Below the pieces are notes generated by a model. The model did no database searches. It worked only from the letters and a program-made list of their open reading frames with translations, and was not told the origin of the DNA. 64,000 bases of DNA, from assembly GCA_017462345.1 (NCBI GenBank), contig JAFTRI010000023.1, forward strand, positions 124,001-188,000, read 5' to 3'. The translations under genes were made by a program, and so were the position numbers. Of the stretch, positions 17,125 to 26,044 are shown one piece after another (within the stretch, counting starts at the first letter, position 1; each line of letters opens with the position of its first letter). The stretch comes from Muribaculaceae bacterium (lineage in GTDB: Bacteria; Bacteroidota; Bacteroidia; Bacteroidales; Muribaculaceae).

Positions 17125-18891
17125 TTACAACTCATCGGTATAGCTTCCCGACACTTTCACTTTCACGTTCCTGAGCACGACTTTCTGGTCGGGACTCAAT
17201 GTCTTGGAGCCATCCGAGACTGCTGTCGCGGTAAATGTTATACCGTCAAGGTCGGTTATCGTTCCCGTGATTCTTATCACAATATCCTCGGAATCGGCAT
17301 TCGCCTCTATCTCTACCCCCTCGACATCCGACTCGATACGCTCACCGGACGTGTTGATAGGATACCCGTCGAGCACGACACTGAACGGGATATCGGAAGA
17401 TGCCGTTGCTGAAATCTCCACACTCGACAATGTCATACGGTCAAGATCCTCATCGCTCCATCCGTCACGGGTGTCGGTATAAACTATTACCGAACCGGCC
17501 GAGAGATTAAGAGGAGCAAAGAACAGGTAGCTGCCGTGCATCTCCAGTTCCTGACCGAGAGAGAAATCCTTTGCCTCACCATCTATTCCGGGATTATCGA
17601 CCGATACTTTCAATGCCGACGGTATTCCCTCTCCCGAAACAATCCCGCTAAGACCGGTAAACGGTACAAACGACGCATTCTCATACCCCGGACGTACATT
17701 ACCCGGCATCTCAGGAGCCAGACAGTAATTATAGTCCACATTACCCGATTCCTTGCCAAAATAGAACACTCCGTTATCGATGGAGCAGGTACTGCCGTCA
17801 TTTCCGTTTCTTACCTGTGTCACAGACAGTCCGGTGTGAGGAGCAAGACCATAAGGGGCAACCGGATTGTTCACAGACAGATACAATTGCGGATTGTTAA
17901 GTTTTATATCTGTTCCCTCCTGATTAAGGAAATCTGGAATGTCGGTCATCTCAATCGGGTCTATATCTATTCCGCTAATCGAATATTGCACACCGCCGCT
18001 GAATTCGTTCACAGTGAGATCACTGAAATCAAAGCTGAGTTCAAACACACAGTCGTGCGGCATATCCATAAAGCTGTGCCCCTCCTTGAAATCGGTATCC
18101 GCAACATGAGCTTTACCTGATTTCACTTTCACATTATCGGCAAATACCATACGATGGTGTGAGGCATCGAATTCCGCATTCGCCTTTTTAAAATCAATTG
18201 CTGTAGCCTTGACTTTCAACTCGTACGTTGTTCCCGGCACGGTTCCGATATAATCATCCTTAAACCGGAACTCGCCCGAGTTAAAATCATACTCATATTT
18301 TTTCGTATCATAATCCAAGGTCAACCCCTTGGGGAATTGGAAAACCATCTCACGGAAGTCAAATCCGGTAATATAGTCCTCCAACCCCTTCACTGTCATG
18401 TTTATGGTCATCGACAGCTCCACTTTCACCGAATTAATCGACGTGATATGCTCACTCACATCATCGACTTCATAGTCAAAGTGCGAACCTTCATCCGAAG
18501 AACTGATATTGTACCATATCTCTTTAGGCATGCCGGCTACATCCAACGGCAACAACTCCTTGAACGAGTCATCAAGGTCAATATTCGTAATTGAAGGGGC
18601 TACGACAGGAGCATCGACATGAATCCGGTCTATGCTTATATTTTCCGAAGCAAATGTCCCCTCCTCGGTCAATACATACTCGCCGTCAACAATCTGTATA
18701 CGGCTTCCCTCTTCAAGATCAAGCACATCCGAGAGAGTAATGTCGTCAAGATTCAACGGCAACACAATGTCGGTCATCTTGAACTGCGCTGTGGACTCGA
18801 TATCCGACAAGTCATAGTCATCATCCACGCATCCCGTCAATGCCATTACGGCACAAGCGGTGGTAGCAATCATTAATTTCGAAATTTTCAT
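17125..18891 (-). CDS. Large lipoprotein paired with the DUF5723-like barrel
   Basis: 588 residues. The lipobox LTGC puts the lipidated cysteine at residue 21, followed by VDDDYDLSDIE, an acidic stretch compatible with export to the cell surface. The rest is predicted all-beta, with repeated Ig-like segments (ITLSDVLDLEEGSRIQIVDG near 50, LYLSVNNPVAPYGL, SVEISATASSDIPF, ISIRITGTITDLDG-like near the end). No enzyme motif or known adhesin signature was recognised. It is first in a two-gene operon with the barrel, behind a -7 box 62 bases upstream. A surface-exposed partner of the barrel is likely; anything more specific would be a guess. Confidence 0.7.
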   Translation of the reverse strand: MKISKLMIATTACAVMALTGCVDDDYDLSDIESTAQFKMTDIVLPLNLDDITLSDVLDLEEGSRIQIVDGEYVLTEEGTFASENISIDRIHVDAPVVAPSITNIDLDDSFKELLPLDVAGMPKEIWYNISSSDEGSHFDYEVDDVSEHITSINSVKVELSMTINMTVKGLEDYITGFDFREMVFQFPKGLTLDYDTKKYEYDFNSGEFRFKDDYIGTVPGTTYELKVKATAIDFKKANAEFDASHHRMVFADNVKVKSGKAHVADTDFKEGHSFMDMPHDCVFELSFDFSDLTVNEFSGGVQYSISGIDIDPIEMTDIPDFLNQEGTDIKLNNPQLYLSVNNPVAPYGLAPHTGLSVTQVRNGNDGSTCSIDNGVFYFGKESGNVDYNYCLAPEMPGNVRPGYENASFVPFTGLSGIVSGEGIPSALKVSVDNPGIDGEAKDFSLGQELEMHGSYLFFAPLNLSAGSVIVYTDTRDGWSDEDLDRMTLSSVEISATASSDIPFSVVLDGYPINTSGERIESDVEGVEIEANADSEDIVIRITGTITDLDGITFTATAVSDGSKTLSPDQKVVLRNVKVKVSGSYTDEL

Positions 18892-18952
18892 ACAGTTTTT
18901 ATTGTAAAAATGTTAGATTGTGTGTATTTTGTGTTTTTATGGTTTGATTTTG

Positions 18953-18960
18953 CAAAAGTA
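18953..18960 (-). promoter_or_regulatory. -7 promoter box of the lipoprotein/barrel operon
   Basis: The reverse strand reads TACTTTTG, an exact TAnnTTTG match, 62 bases before the ATG at 18891. No convincing -33 TTTG is visible. Confidence 0.5.
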
Positions 18961-19075
18961 GACATATTTTCAGTCTGTTTACACATATCACCATTTCCAT
19001 AACATTTATTAACTTTAATCACAGTAAAACAATCATAAATCAGTAACCGACAACGCATTTTCACCACATTTTTCG

Positions 19076-19083
19076 TAACTTTG
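19076..19083 (+). promoter_or_regulatory. -7 promoter box of argS
   Basis: TAACTTTG matches TAnnTTTG exactly, 30 bases before the ATG at 19113. The 221-base region from 18892 to 19112 holds this box, the opposing one at 18953-18960 and nothing else recognised. Confidence 0.55.
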
Positions 19084-19112
19084 CCGGCTCACAACTAAAT
19101 ATTTTTCCAAAC

Positions 19113-20900
19113 ATGTCGATAGATAACATCATAGCCCAAGCGGTAGCCCGTGCAGTGAAAGAATTATACAACGTGGATGCCGACGCGGCTTCAATCACTC
19201 CTCAGACCACCAAGAAAGAATTTGAAGGGAATCTCACAATAGTCGTTTTTCCATGGGTGAAAGCGGCAAGGAAATCCCCGGAAGCGACAGGACTGGAGAT
19301 AGGGGAGTGGCTCGTGGCCAACGAACCGGCAGTAAACCGGTTCAATGTAATCAAGGGTTTCCTGAACATCGTGATCGAGCCTACATTCTGGAACTCGGTA
19401 CTGAAACATATCGACAACACCGCCAACTATGGCATTACCGCCGTCACTGCCGACAGTCCGCTGGTGATGGTGGAATATTCGTCTCCCAACACCAACAAAC
19501 CCCTGCACCTCGGACACGTACGCAACAATCTGCTCGGCTACAGCCTCTCCGAGATATTGAAAGCCTGCGGGAACCGCGTAGTAAAGACCAACATAGTCAA
19601 TGACCGCGGTATCCACATCTGCAAGTCGATGCTCGCCTGGCAGAAATGGGGAGAGGGAGCTACACCGGAATCGGCAGGCAAGAAAGGCGACCACCTTATC
19701 GGAGACTTCTATGTCCTGTTTGACAAGCACTACAAAGCCGAAGTTAAAGCCCTGATGGATAAAGGCATGTCACAGGAAGACGCCGAGAAAGCATCGCCCC
19801 TCATGCAGGAAGCCCGCGAGATGCTCCGCCGCTGGGAACAGCTCGACCCTGAAGTGCGCGGACTATGGGAAAAGATGAACTCATGGGTATATGCCGGATT
19901 TGACGAGACCTACAAGCGCATGGGCGTAGACTTCGACAAAATCTACTACGAAAGCAATACATATCTTGAAGGAAAAGAAAAAGTGCTCGAAGGACTGGAT
20001 AAAGGAATCATGTACCGGAAGGATGACGGTTCGGTATGGGCTGACCTCACCGATGCCGGACTTGACCACAAACTGCTTCTGCGCAGCGACGGCACATCGG
20101 TCTATATGACCCAGGATATAGGAACCGCCAAGCTGCGCTACCAGGACTACCCCATCGACAAGATGATATATGTCGTCGGAAACGAGCAGAATTACCATTT
20201 CCAGGTACTTTCACTTCTACTCGACCGTCTCGGGTTCAAGTGGGGCAAAGACCTTGTGCATTTCTCCTACGGGATGGTCGAACTGCCCGAGGGCAAGATG
20301 AAAAGCCGCGAAGGTACGGTTGTCGATGCCGACGACCTCATGGATGAGATGGTCAACACCGCCCGTGATGTGTCACGCGAACTCGGCAAACTCGAAGGAT
20401 GCACTGCCGATGAAGCCGAGGAGATATCCGAAACCGTGGGTCTCGGGGCATTGAAATACTTCCTGCTCAAAGTCGACCCACGCAAGAACATGACATTCAA
20501 CCCCAAAGAATCCATCGACTTCAACGGCAACACAGGCCCGTTCATCCAATACACTTACGCCCGTATCCGTTCCGTACTCCGCAAGGCGGCTGAGACCGGC
20601 TACGGAATCTCGGACTATACGACAGTCGAACCCAACGAAAAGGAAATATCCCTCATCCAGCGGCTGGCCGACTTCCCCTCGACTGTCGCTGAAGCCGGTC
20701 GCTCCTACAGCCCCGCACTCATCGCCAACTATGTCTACGATTTAGTCAAGGAATATAACCAGTTCTACCACGACTACTCCATCCTGCGTGAAGAGAACGA
20801 GGCAATACGCTCACTGCGACTCACGCTGTCAGCATGTACTGCCCGCGTCATCAAGACCGGTCTCGGACTGCTCGGCATCAAAGCCCCTGAACGTATGTAA
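19113..20900 (+). CDS. argS: Arginyl-tRNA synthetase
   Basis: 595-residue class I synthetase that charges tRNA-Arg. The N-terminal additional domain is followed by the HIGH-type motif HLGH at 132-135 in the block EYSSPNTNKPLHLGHVRNN, which is specific for ArgRS. The equivalent of the KMSKS loop is GKMKSREG. The C-terminal DALR-type anticodon-binding domain ends with LGLLGIKAPERM. Length is normal. It has its own -7 box and is followed 44 bases later by the BI-1 gene on the same strand, perhaps by read-through. Its GC content is visibly higher than that of leuS elsewhere in the window. Confidence 0.98.
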   Translation: MSIDNIIAQAVARAVKELYNVDADAASITPQTTKKEFEGNLTIVVFPWVKAARKSPEATGLEIGEWLVANEPAVNRFNVIKGFLNIVIEPTFWNSVLKHIDNTANYGITAVTADSPLVMVEYSSPNTNKPLHLGHVRNNLLGYSLSEILKACGNRVVKTNIVNDRGIHICKSMLAWQKWGEGATPESAGKKGDHLIGDFYVLFDKHYKAEVKALMDKGMSQEDAEKASPLMQEAREMLRRWEQLDPEVRGLWEKMNSWVYAGFDETYKRMGVDFDKIYYESNTYLEGKEKVLEGLDKGIMYRKDDGSVWADLTDAGLDHKLLLRSDGTSVYMTQDIGTAKLRYQDYPIDKMIYVVGNEQNYHFQVLSLLLDRLGFKWGKDLVHFSYGMVELPEGKMKSREGTVVDADDLMDEMVNTARDVSRELGKLEGCTADEAEEISETVGLGALKYFLLKVDPRKNMTFNPKESIDFNGNTGPFIQYTYARIRSVLRKAAETGYGISDYTTVEPNEKEISLIQRLADFPSTVAEAGRSYSPALIANYVYDLVKEYNQFYHDYSILREENEAIRSLRLTLSACTARVIKTGLGLLGIKAPERM

Positions 20901-20944
20901 CCGGTTATTTGTTATTACCCAAAATCCCAAAAACAGAAATAATC

Positions 20945-21643
20945 ATGAACAATTATCCAATAGACACTTTCAGCCAGTCACTTGATGCCCATGTGACACA
21001 AATCATGAAACGCGTTTACATCAAGATGTTCCTTGCCTTGCTTGTAACAGCCGGAATTGCCGCATACTGCGGAAGCAATGCAACTGTCATCACTTTCATG
21101 GTGACACATTCGTGGGCATACTGGGCACTGGCACTCCTTGAACTCGGAATGGTCCTCGCTATCTCTGCCGGACTCAACAAGATAAGCTCCCCTGTCGCCT
21201 CACTGCTCTTCTACACATTCGCAGTAGTCAACGGGGCAACACTTTCAATAGTCTTTGCCGTATATGACATTACATCGATAGCCAAGACATTCCTCATCAC
21301 AGCCGCAGTATTCGGGGCGATGAGCGTGTACGGCTACACCACGGCCAAAGACCTGACCCGTTTCGGCTCGTTCCTTACAATGGCACTGATAGGGCTGATT
21401 ATCTGTATCGTCATCAATATCTTTTGGGCAAACTCCCAGATGGACTGGATCATATCAGGTCTCGGTGTCCTGATATTCATAGGACTCACGGCATGGGATA
21501 CCCAGAAAATCAAACAGATGGCAGCCACCAATCCCGGGGCTACCGACGGGCGCATCGCAACCCTCGGAGCACTGAGCCTCTATCTCGACTTCATCAACCT
21601 GTTCCTCTATCTGCTCAGATTTTTCGGTGCAAGCCGTGAATAA
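20945..21643 (+). CDS. Bax inhibitor-1 family membrane protein
   Basis: 232 residues from the ATG at 20945; a longer frame from 20909 adds 12 unconserved residues and was rejected. Seven hydrophobic segments follow one another (for example MFLALLVTAGIAAYCG, AYWALALLELGMVLAI, LFYTFAVVNGATLSIVF, FLITAAVFGAMSVYG). TAWDTQKIKQM and the ending LSLYLDFINLFLYLLRFFG are the family signature (YbhL/YccA type), with the conserved aspartates of the pH-sensitive calcium-leak site. It is an inner-membrane protein that may be a calcium/proton leak channel or an FtsH modulator; the physiological role in this phylum is not established. The MATE gene starts 14 bases downstream, so the two are probably one transcript. 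Confidence 0.9.
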   Translation: MNNYPIDTFSQSLDAHVTQIMKRVYIKMFLALLVTAGIAAYCGSNATVITFMVTHSWAYWALALLELGMVLAISAGLNKISSPVASLLFYTFAVVNGATLSIVFAVYDITSIAKTFLITAAVFGAMSVYGYTTAKDLTRFGSFLTMALIGLIICIVINIFWANSQMDWIISGLGVLIFIGLTAWDTQKIKQMAATNPGATDGRIATLGALSLYLDFINLFLYLLRFFGASRE

Positions 21644-21657
21644 ATCATGAGTGCGCC

Positions 21658-22995
21658 ATGTCCCTGGCAAGATACAAGGAATACTATTCGGCGATAATAA
21701 GACTCGGGCTGCCAATACTCATCGGGCAGGTCGGGATGATTGTCGTGGGATTTGCCGACAACATCATGGTGGGCCAGTACTCCACCGAAGCCCTGGCATC
21801 GGCATCCTTTGTCAACAATGTATTCAATGTGGCAATACTTGCCTGCATAGGCTTCTCCTATGGACTGACCCCACTCATCGGAGCACTTTTTGCCCAAAAA
21901 CGGGACAACACGATCGGTGCCACACTACGTAACGGATTGTTTATAAACACCATTTTTTCCTTAGTGGCAACCGGGATAATGACAATCCTGTATTTCAACC
22001 TGCACCGTATGGGGCAACCCGAGGAACTGCTGCCGCTCATCAGACCTTACTACATCCTGTACCTGATAGGTCTGCTGCCGATTTCCATCTTCAACGTTTT
22101 TGCCCAATGGGCATACGCCATCAACCGCACAAAGATGCCCATGTGGATAATCTTAGCGGCAAACGCTGTGAACATATCGGGGAACTATCTGCTGATATAC
22201 GGTAAGTGCGGATTCCCCGAACTCGGTCTTACCGGTGCCGGTATAAGCACATTGCTGTCCCGCATTTTCTCAGTGGCCAGTATCATGACCGTATTTTTCT
22301 GCCTCAAACATTACCGGAGCTATCGGGACGGCTTCAACCGCAGCAGCCTGACAAGCCTTCACCTACGCCAGATCAACCGCACATCATGGCCTGTGTCCCT
22401 ACAAATGGCTCTCGAAACGGGAGCATTTTCCTTCGCCGCAGTCATGGCAGGATGGCTGGGCAAGATCCCCTTGGCATCATTCCAGGTAATGGTCATCGTC
22501 GGCACACTCGGGTTCTGTGTTTATTACAGCATTGCGGCAAGTGTCTCGGTGCTCGTCTCAAATGCCGCCGGTCTCGGTGACAATGCCGGAATACGTCGTG
22601 TATCCTTTGCCGGTTATCACATTCTGCTTGTCCTCGCCACTGTCTCGTCGACAGTATTCATTTTTTTCGGCCAACACCTCATAAAAGCTTTCAGTGACGA
22701 CCCTGCAGTAGTCATGACATCCATGACACTGATAGTGCCGTTAGTCCTCTACCAATACGGTGACGCCACCCAGATCAACTTTGCCAATGCCCTGCGCGGG
22801 ACCTCCAACGTCATGCCCATGCTGTGGATCGCTTTCGTGAGCTATGTCATCGTAGGATTACCGTCAACCTATCTGCTCGCATTCCCGCTCGGACTCGGAC
22901 TCTACGGCATATTCCTCAGCTTTTCCGTATCACTTTTCCTTGCCGCCGCACTCTTTTTCCACTTTTTCATGCGTACAACCCGCACACAACGGTAA
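21658..22995 (+). CDS. MATE family efflux transporter
   Basis: 445 residues with about twelve membrane helices in two bundles. The N-terminal half has the typical LPILIGQVGMIVVGFADNIMVG and the second half GALSFAAVMAGWLGK-like and NFANALRGTSN segments, as in NorM-type sodium- or proton-coupled drug exporters. It would extrude cationic drugs or metabolites across the inner membrane. It follows the BI-1 gene by 14 bases. The ATG at 21658 begins directly before the amphipathic helix (SLARYKEYYSAIIRL) that normally precedes helix 1. Substrate unknown. Confidence 0.92.
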   Translation: MSLARYKEYYSAIIRLGLPILIGQVGMIVVGFADNIMVGQYSTEALASASFVNNVFNVAILACIGFSYGLTPLIGALFAQKRDNTIGATLRNGLFINTIFSLVATGIMTILYFNLHRMGQPEELLPLIRPYYILYLIGLLPISIFNVFAQWAYAINRTKMPMWIILAANAVNISGNYLLIYGKCGFPELGLTGAGISTLLSRIFSVASIMTVFFCLKHYRSYRDGFNRSSLTSLHLRQINRTSWPVSLQMALETGAFSFAAVMAGWLGKIPLASFQVMVIVGTLGFCVYYSIAASVSVLVSNAAGLGDNAGIRRVSFAGYHILLVLATVSSTVFIFFGQHLIKAFSDDPAVVMTSMTLIVPLVLYQYGDATQINFANALRGTSNVMPMLWIAFVSYVIVGLPSTYLLAFPLGLGLYGIFLSFSVSLFLAAALFFHFFMRTTRTQR

Positions 22996-23008
22996 TGCCA
23001 TAGAATTT

Positions 23009-23040
23009 TTTGGCGGAAAGAGGGGATTGGTGTAAATTTG
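23009..23040 (+). promoter_or_regulatory. Promoter of nadB (-33 and -7)
   Basis: A TTTG -33 element (23009-23012) and an exact -7 box TAAATTTG (23033-23040) are 20 bases apart. Transcription would begin near 23046, leaving about 16 bases before the ATG at 23062 and excluding the in-frame codon at 23038. Confidence 0.7.
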
Positions 23041-23061
23041 CAACGGTTAATCGTTTCAATT

Positions 23062-24636
23062 ATGATTAAGGAATATGACTATCTTGTGATAGGTTCCGGT
23101 ATCGCCGGAATGAGTTTCGCCCTTAAAGTGGCCCACACCGGGCGTGTTGCACTGATATGCAAGACCAAACTCGAAGAAGCCAACACCGCACTTGCCCAAG
23201 GAGGAGTGGCTTCGGTAACCAACCTTGAAGTAGACAACTTCGACAAGCACATCGAAGACACGATGATTGCGGGAGACTGGCTCAGCGATCCCGAGGCCGT
23301 CAGGAAAGTAGTCACCGGAGCACCCGCCCAGATCAAAGAACTCATACGTTGGGGAGTAGACTTCGACAAGAACGAGAAAGGCGATTTTGACCTGCACCGG
23401 GAAGGAGGGCACTCGGAATTCCGCATACTCCACCACAAGGACAACACCGGATATGAGATACAGGAAAGCCTCATACGTGCTGTCAGAGAGAACAGCAACA
23501 TCGACATATACGAAGACCATTTCGCCATAGAGATAATCACCCAGCACCATCTCGGCAAAATAGTAACCCGCCGTACCTCGGGTATAACCTGCTATGGCGC
23601 ATACGTGCTGTGCCCCAACGGTAAGGTCGACACATTCCTTGCCCGTGTGACCCTTATGGCAACAGGCGGGGTAGGGGCAGTGTACAAAACCACCACCAAT
23701 CCTCTTGTAGCTACAGGAGACGGCATTGCGATGGTGTACCGTGCCAAAGGGACAGTACAGGACATGGAATTCATACAGTTCCACCCGACAGCCCTTTACC
23801 ATCCGGGTGACCGCCCATCATTCCTGATTACCGAAGCCATGCGCGGCTATGGAGCGGTTCTGCGCAACAAGAGGGGAGAGGAGTTCATGCAGCGGTATGA
23901 TCCGCGACTGTCATTAGCACCGCGCGACATCGTCGCCCGTGCCATAGACAGCGAGATGAAGCTCCACGGCGATGACCATGTGTATCTCGATGTCACACAC
24001 AAAGACCCCGAAGAAACAAAGAAACATTTTCCCAACATATACCAGAAGTGCCTGTCACTGGGCATAGACATAACCCGCGACTATATTCCAGTGGCTCCGG
24101 CAGCCCATTACCTGTGTGGAGGCATAAAAGTCGATACCAACGGCGAGTCATCGATCAGTCGCCTGTATGCTGTAGGAGAATGTTCCTGCACCGGACTACA
24201 CGGAGGTAACCGCTTGGCATCAAATTCGTTGATTGAGGCTGTGGTATATGCTGATGCGGCAGCACACCACGCAATGGATTGTATTAACCACTATTCGTTC
24301 CGCACCGATGTACCGGAATGGAACGATGAAGGCACGCGACACCCCGAGGAGATGGTGCTCATAACCCAAAGCATCAAGGAGGTGAACCAGATAATGAGCA
24401 CATACGTAGGCATCGTGCGCAGCAATCTGCGCCTCGACAGGGCATGGAACCGGCTCGACATCCTGTATGAGGAGACTGAAAAACTCTTCAAATGCTCAAA
24501 GGCGTCGCGCGAGATATGCGAGTTGCGCAACATCATCAATGTAGGCTATCTCATCATGCGGCAAGCCAAGGAACGCAAGGAATCACGCGGACTCCACTAC
24601 ACCATCGATTACCCTCCAACCATTAATAAACCGTAA
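23062..24636 (+). CDS. nadB: L-aspartate oxidase
   Basis: 524-residue FAD enzyme that oxidises aspartate to iminoaspartate, the first step of de novo NAD synthesis; NadA (48675-49655 here) then forms quinolinate. The flavin motif VIGSGIAGMSFA is at the N-terminus, followed by NTALAQGGVASV, the substrate region HREGGHSEFRILHHKD, the signature FIQFHPTALYH and the active-site loop RGYGAVLRN. AAHYLCGGIKVD and GLHGGNRLASNSLIE complete the flavoprotein core, with a helical C-terminal domain. The start was chosen from the promoter position. Length is normal. It stands apart from nadA, unlike in many genomes where they are adjacent. Confidence 0.97.
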   Translation: MIKEYDYLVIGSGIAGMSFALKVAHTGRVALICKTKLEEANTALAQGGVASVTNLEVDNFDKHIEDTMIAGDWLSDPEAVRKVVTGAPAQIKELIRWGVDFDKNEKGDFDLHREGGHSEFRILHHKDNTGYEIQESLIRAVRENSNIDIYEDHFAIEIITQHHLGKIVTRRTSGITCYGAYVLCPNGKVDTFLARVTLMATGGVGAVYKTTTNPLVATGDGIAMVYRAKGTVQDMEFIQFHPTALYHPGDRPSFLITEAMRGYGAVLRNKRGEEFMQRYDPRLSLAPRDIVARAIDSEMKLHGDDHVYLDVTHKDPEETKKHFPNIYQKCLSLGIDITRDYIPVAPAAHYLCGGIKVDTNGESSISRLYAVGECSCTGLHGGNRLASNSLIEAVVYADAAAHHAMDCINHYSFRTDVPEWNDEGTRHPEEMVLITQSIKEVNQIMSTYVGIVRSNLRLDRAWNRLDILYEETEKLFKCSKASREICELRNIINVGYLIMRQAKERKESRGLHYTIDYPPTINKP

Positions 24637-24677
24637 GGGCTGCAATCTTTTACGGACTGGCACGTTATATTACTGAT

Positions 24678-25316
24678 ATGAAAGCATTACGGTACCTTCT
24701 ACTTGTACTCATAACGGTAATATGCACCGTTCCGTCTACCGCCCGGCAGCAATCTGCCGATATTCCGACTGCCGGCAGCGGGCAGCAACGTGCCATAAAA
24801 GGAAGATACCACACCGTGACCGAGGAGGGAGACTCCGTACTCATGATTGTCCTGAACAATATCACCGTCTACCCGCCGATAAGGTTCAAAAACAAGAAAC
24901 AGGAACAGTTCTACTGGAAAACTGTAAGAGATGTCAAAAAGACCCTGCCATACGCCAAGCTTATATGCGAGACTCTTATCGAGACCTACGAATACATCGA
25001 GACTTTCCCGACCCAGAAAGAACGTGAGCAGCATCTGAAACAGATGGAAAAGGCCGTTTTCGAACAATATAAGCCGGTACTCAAGAAATTCACCAAGTCT
25101 CAAGCCAAGATGCTTGTCAAACTCATAAACAGGGAGACCAACCAGTCATCCTACAATATCCTCAAGGCATTTCTCGGCTCGTTCCGTGCCGGATTCTGGC
25201 AGACATTCGGACGCCTGTTCGGTGTAAGCCTCAAGACCGACTACGATCCCGGCAATGACGAGAAAGACGCCATCATCGAACGCGTCTGCGTCTCGGTCGA
25301 ACAAGGTATCCTTTAG
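24678..25316 (+). CDS. DUF4294-like secreted protein
   Basis: 212 residues with an N-terminal signal peptide (LLLVLITVICTVPSTAR). The mature part has MIVLNNITVYPPIRFKNKKQEQFYWKT followed by a helical DVKKTLPYAKLICETLIETYEYIETFPTQKE, the core of DUF4294 proteins that are common in Bacteroidota. FTKSQAKMLVKLINRETNQSSY and the C-terminal GSFRAGFWQTFGRLFGVSLK are also typical. Probably periplasmic. Function unknown. It starts 41 bases after nadB with no clear promoter of its own. Confidence 0.8.
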   Translation: MKALRYLLLVLITVICTVPSTARQQSADIPTAGSGQQRAIKGRYHTVTEEGDSVLMIVLNNITVYPPIRFKNKKQEQFYWKTVRDVKKTLPYAKLICETLIETYEYIETFPTQKEREQHLKQMEKAVFEQYKPVLKKFTKSQAKMLVKLINRETNQSSYNILKAFLGSFRAGFWQTFGRLFGVSLKTDYDPGNDEKDAIIERVCVSVEQGIL

Positions 25317-25352
25317 CGTTCACACGTTCACATAGGCACCGCACCTTAGACA

Positions 25353-25367
25353 GTTACAATTTGTAAC
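25353..25367. promoter_or_regulatory. Palindrome upstream of the Lrp-type regulator
   Basis: GTTACAATTTGTAAC is a perfect 7-bp inverted repeat around one base, about 105 bases before the -7 box of the regulator gene. Lrp/AsnC proteins bind short palindromes and often control themselves, so it is a candidate operator. Binding is inference. Confidence 0.35.
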
Positions 25368-25471
25368 AGAATACAGGAGGTTTTAGGACAATCATGTCTT
25401 AAATGGATGCAATATGCGTAAAGCAGGAATAAAAATTGTAGCAAATTGTTCGCAATATTAAAAAATCTCCT

Positions 25472-25479
25472 TACATTTG
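25472..25479 (+). promoter_or_regulatory. -7 promoter box of the Lrp-type regulator
   Basis: TACATTTG is an exact TAnnTTTG match, 33 bases before the ATG at 25512, and excludes an earlier in-frame start at 25446. An ATTG at 25445-25448 is a little too far upstream for a standard -33 element. Confidence 0.55.
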
Positions 25480-25511
25480 CCAATATAATTCTAACATCAC
25501 TTTTTAATATC

Positions 25512-25973
25512 ATGGAAAAGATAGACAATCTCGACAGAAAAATACTGGAAATCGTTATGCGCAACGCACGCATTGCCTCAAAAGACGTTGCAACCGAATG
25601 TGGAGTTTCACGTGCTGCCATACACCAGCGCATCCAGCGCATGATCGACCTTAAAGTAATTACCGGGTCAGGATACAATGTCAATCCCAAGGAACTCGGC
25701 TATTGCACATGCACATACATCGGTGTCAATCTCGAACGCGGTGCGATGTACCGCGATGTAGTGCCTGAGCTTGAAAAAATCCCCGAAGTGGTCGAATGTC
25801 ATTTCACCACAGGTCCCTATACGATGCTCATCAAGCTGTATGCCCGTGACAACGAACATCTGATGGAGTTACTTAACAACAAGATACAGATGATTCACGG
25901 AGTTACCGGCACCGAAACACTGATTTCACTGGATCACAGCATCGACCGCGAGCTTCCCATCCACTACAAGTAA
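25512..25973 (+). CDS. Lrp/AsnC family transcriptional regulator
   Basis: 153 residues. The N-terminal helix-turn-helix starts MEKIDNLDRKILEIVMRNARIASKDVATECGVSRAAIHQRI (short pieces are conserved: LDRKIL and VSRAAIHQR), followed by the linker GVITGSGYNVNP-like and the RAM ligand-binding domain (YIGVNLERGAM, VVECHFTTGPYTMLIKLYARD, GVTGTETLISLDHS). It would act as a dimer or octamer that senses an amino acid or similar metabolite. There is no obvious metabolic target next door, so it may be a global or self-regulating factor; the palindrome at 25353-25367 fits autoregulation. A hairpin follows 38 bases after the stop. Confidence 0.92.
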   Translation: MEKIDNLDRKILEIVMRNARIASKDVATECGVSRAAIHQRIQRMIDLKVITGSGYNVNPKELGYCTCTYIGVNLERGAMYRDVVPELEKIPEVVECHFTTGPYTMLIKLYARDNEHLMELLNNKIQMIHGVTGTETLISLDHSIDRELPIHYK

Positions 25974-26011
25974 CGGAAAACAATATCCCCGCCAACCCTT
26001 CCCATAACAAT

Positions 26012-26044
26012 CAACGAGATACGGCAAATTGCCGCATCTCGTTG
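26012..26044. repeat. Strong inverted repeat downstream of the Lrp-type gene
   Basis: A 33-base inverted repeat with a single A-C mismatch forms a stem of about 14-16 bp. It is followed by ATATATTTAAC rather than a clean T run, so it may be a weak terminator or an RNA-stabilising hairpin. Confidence 0.6.
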
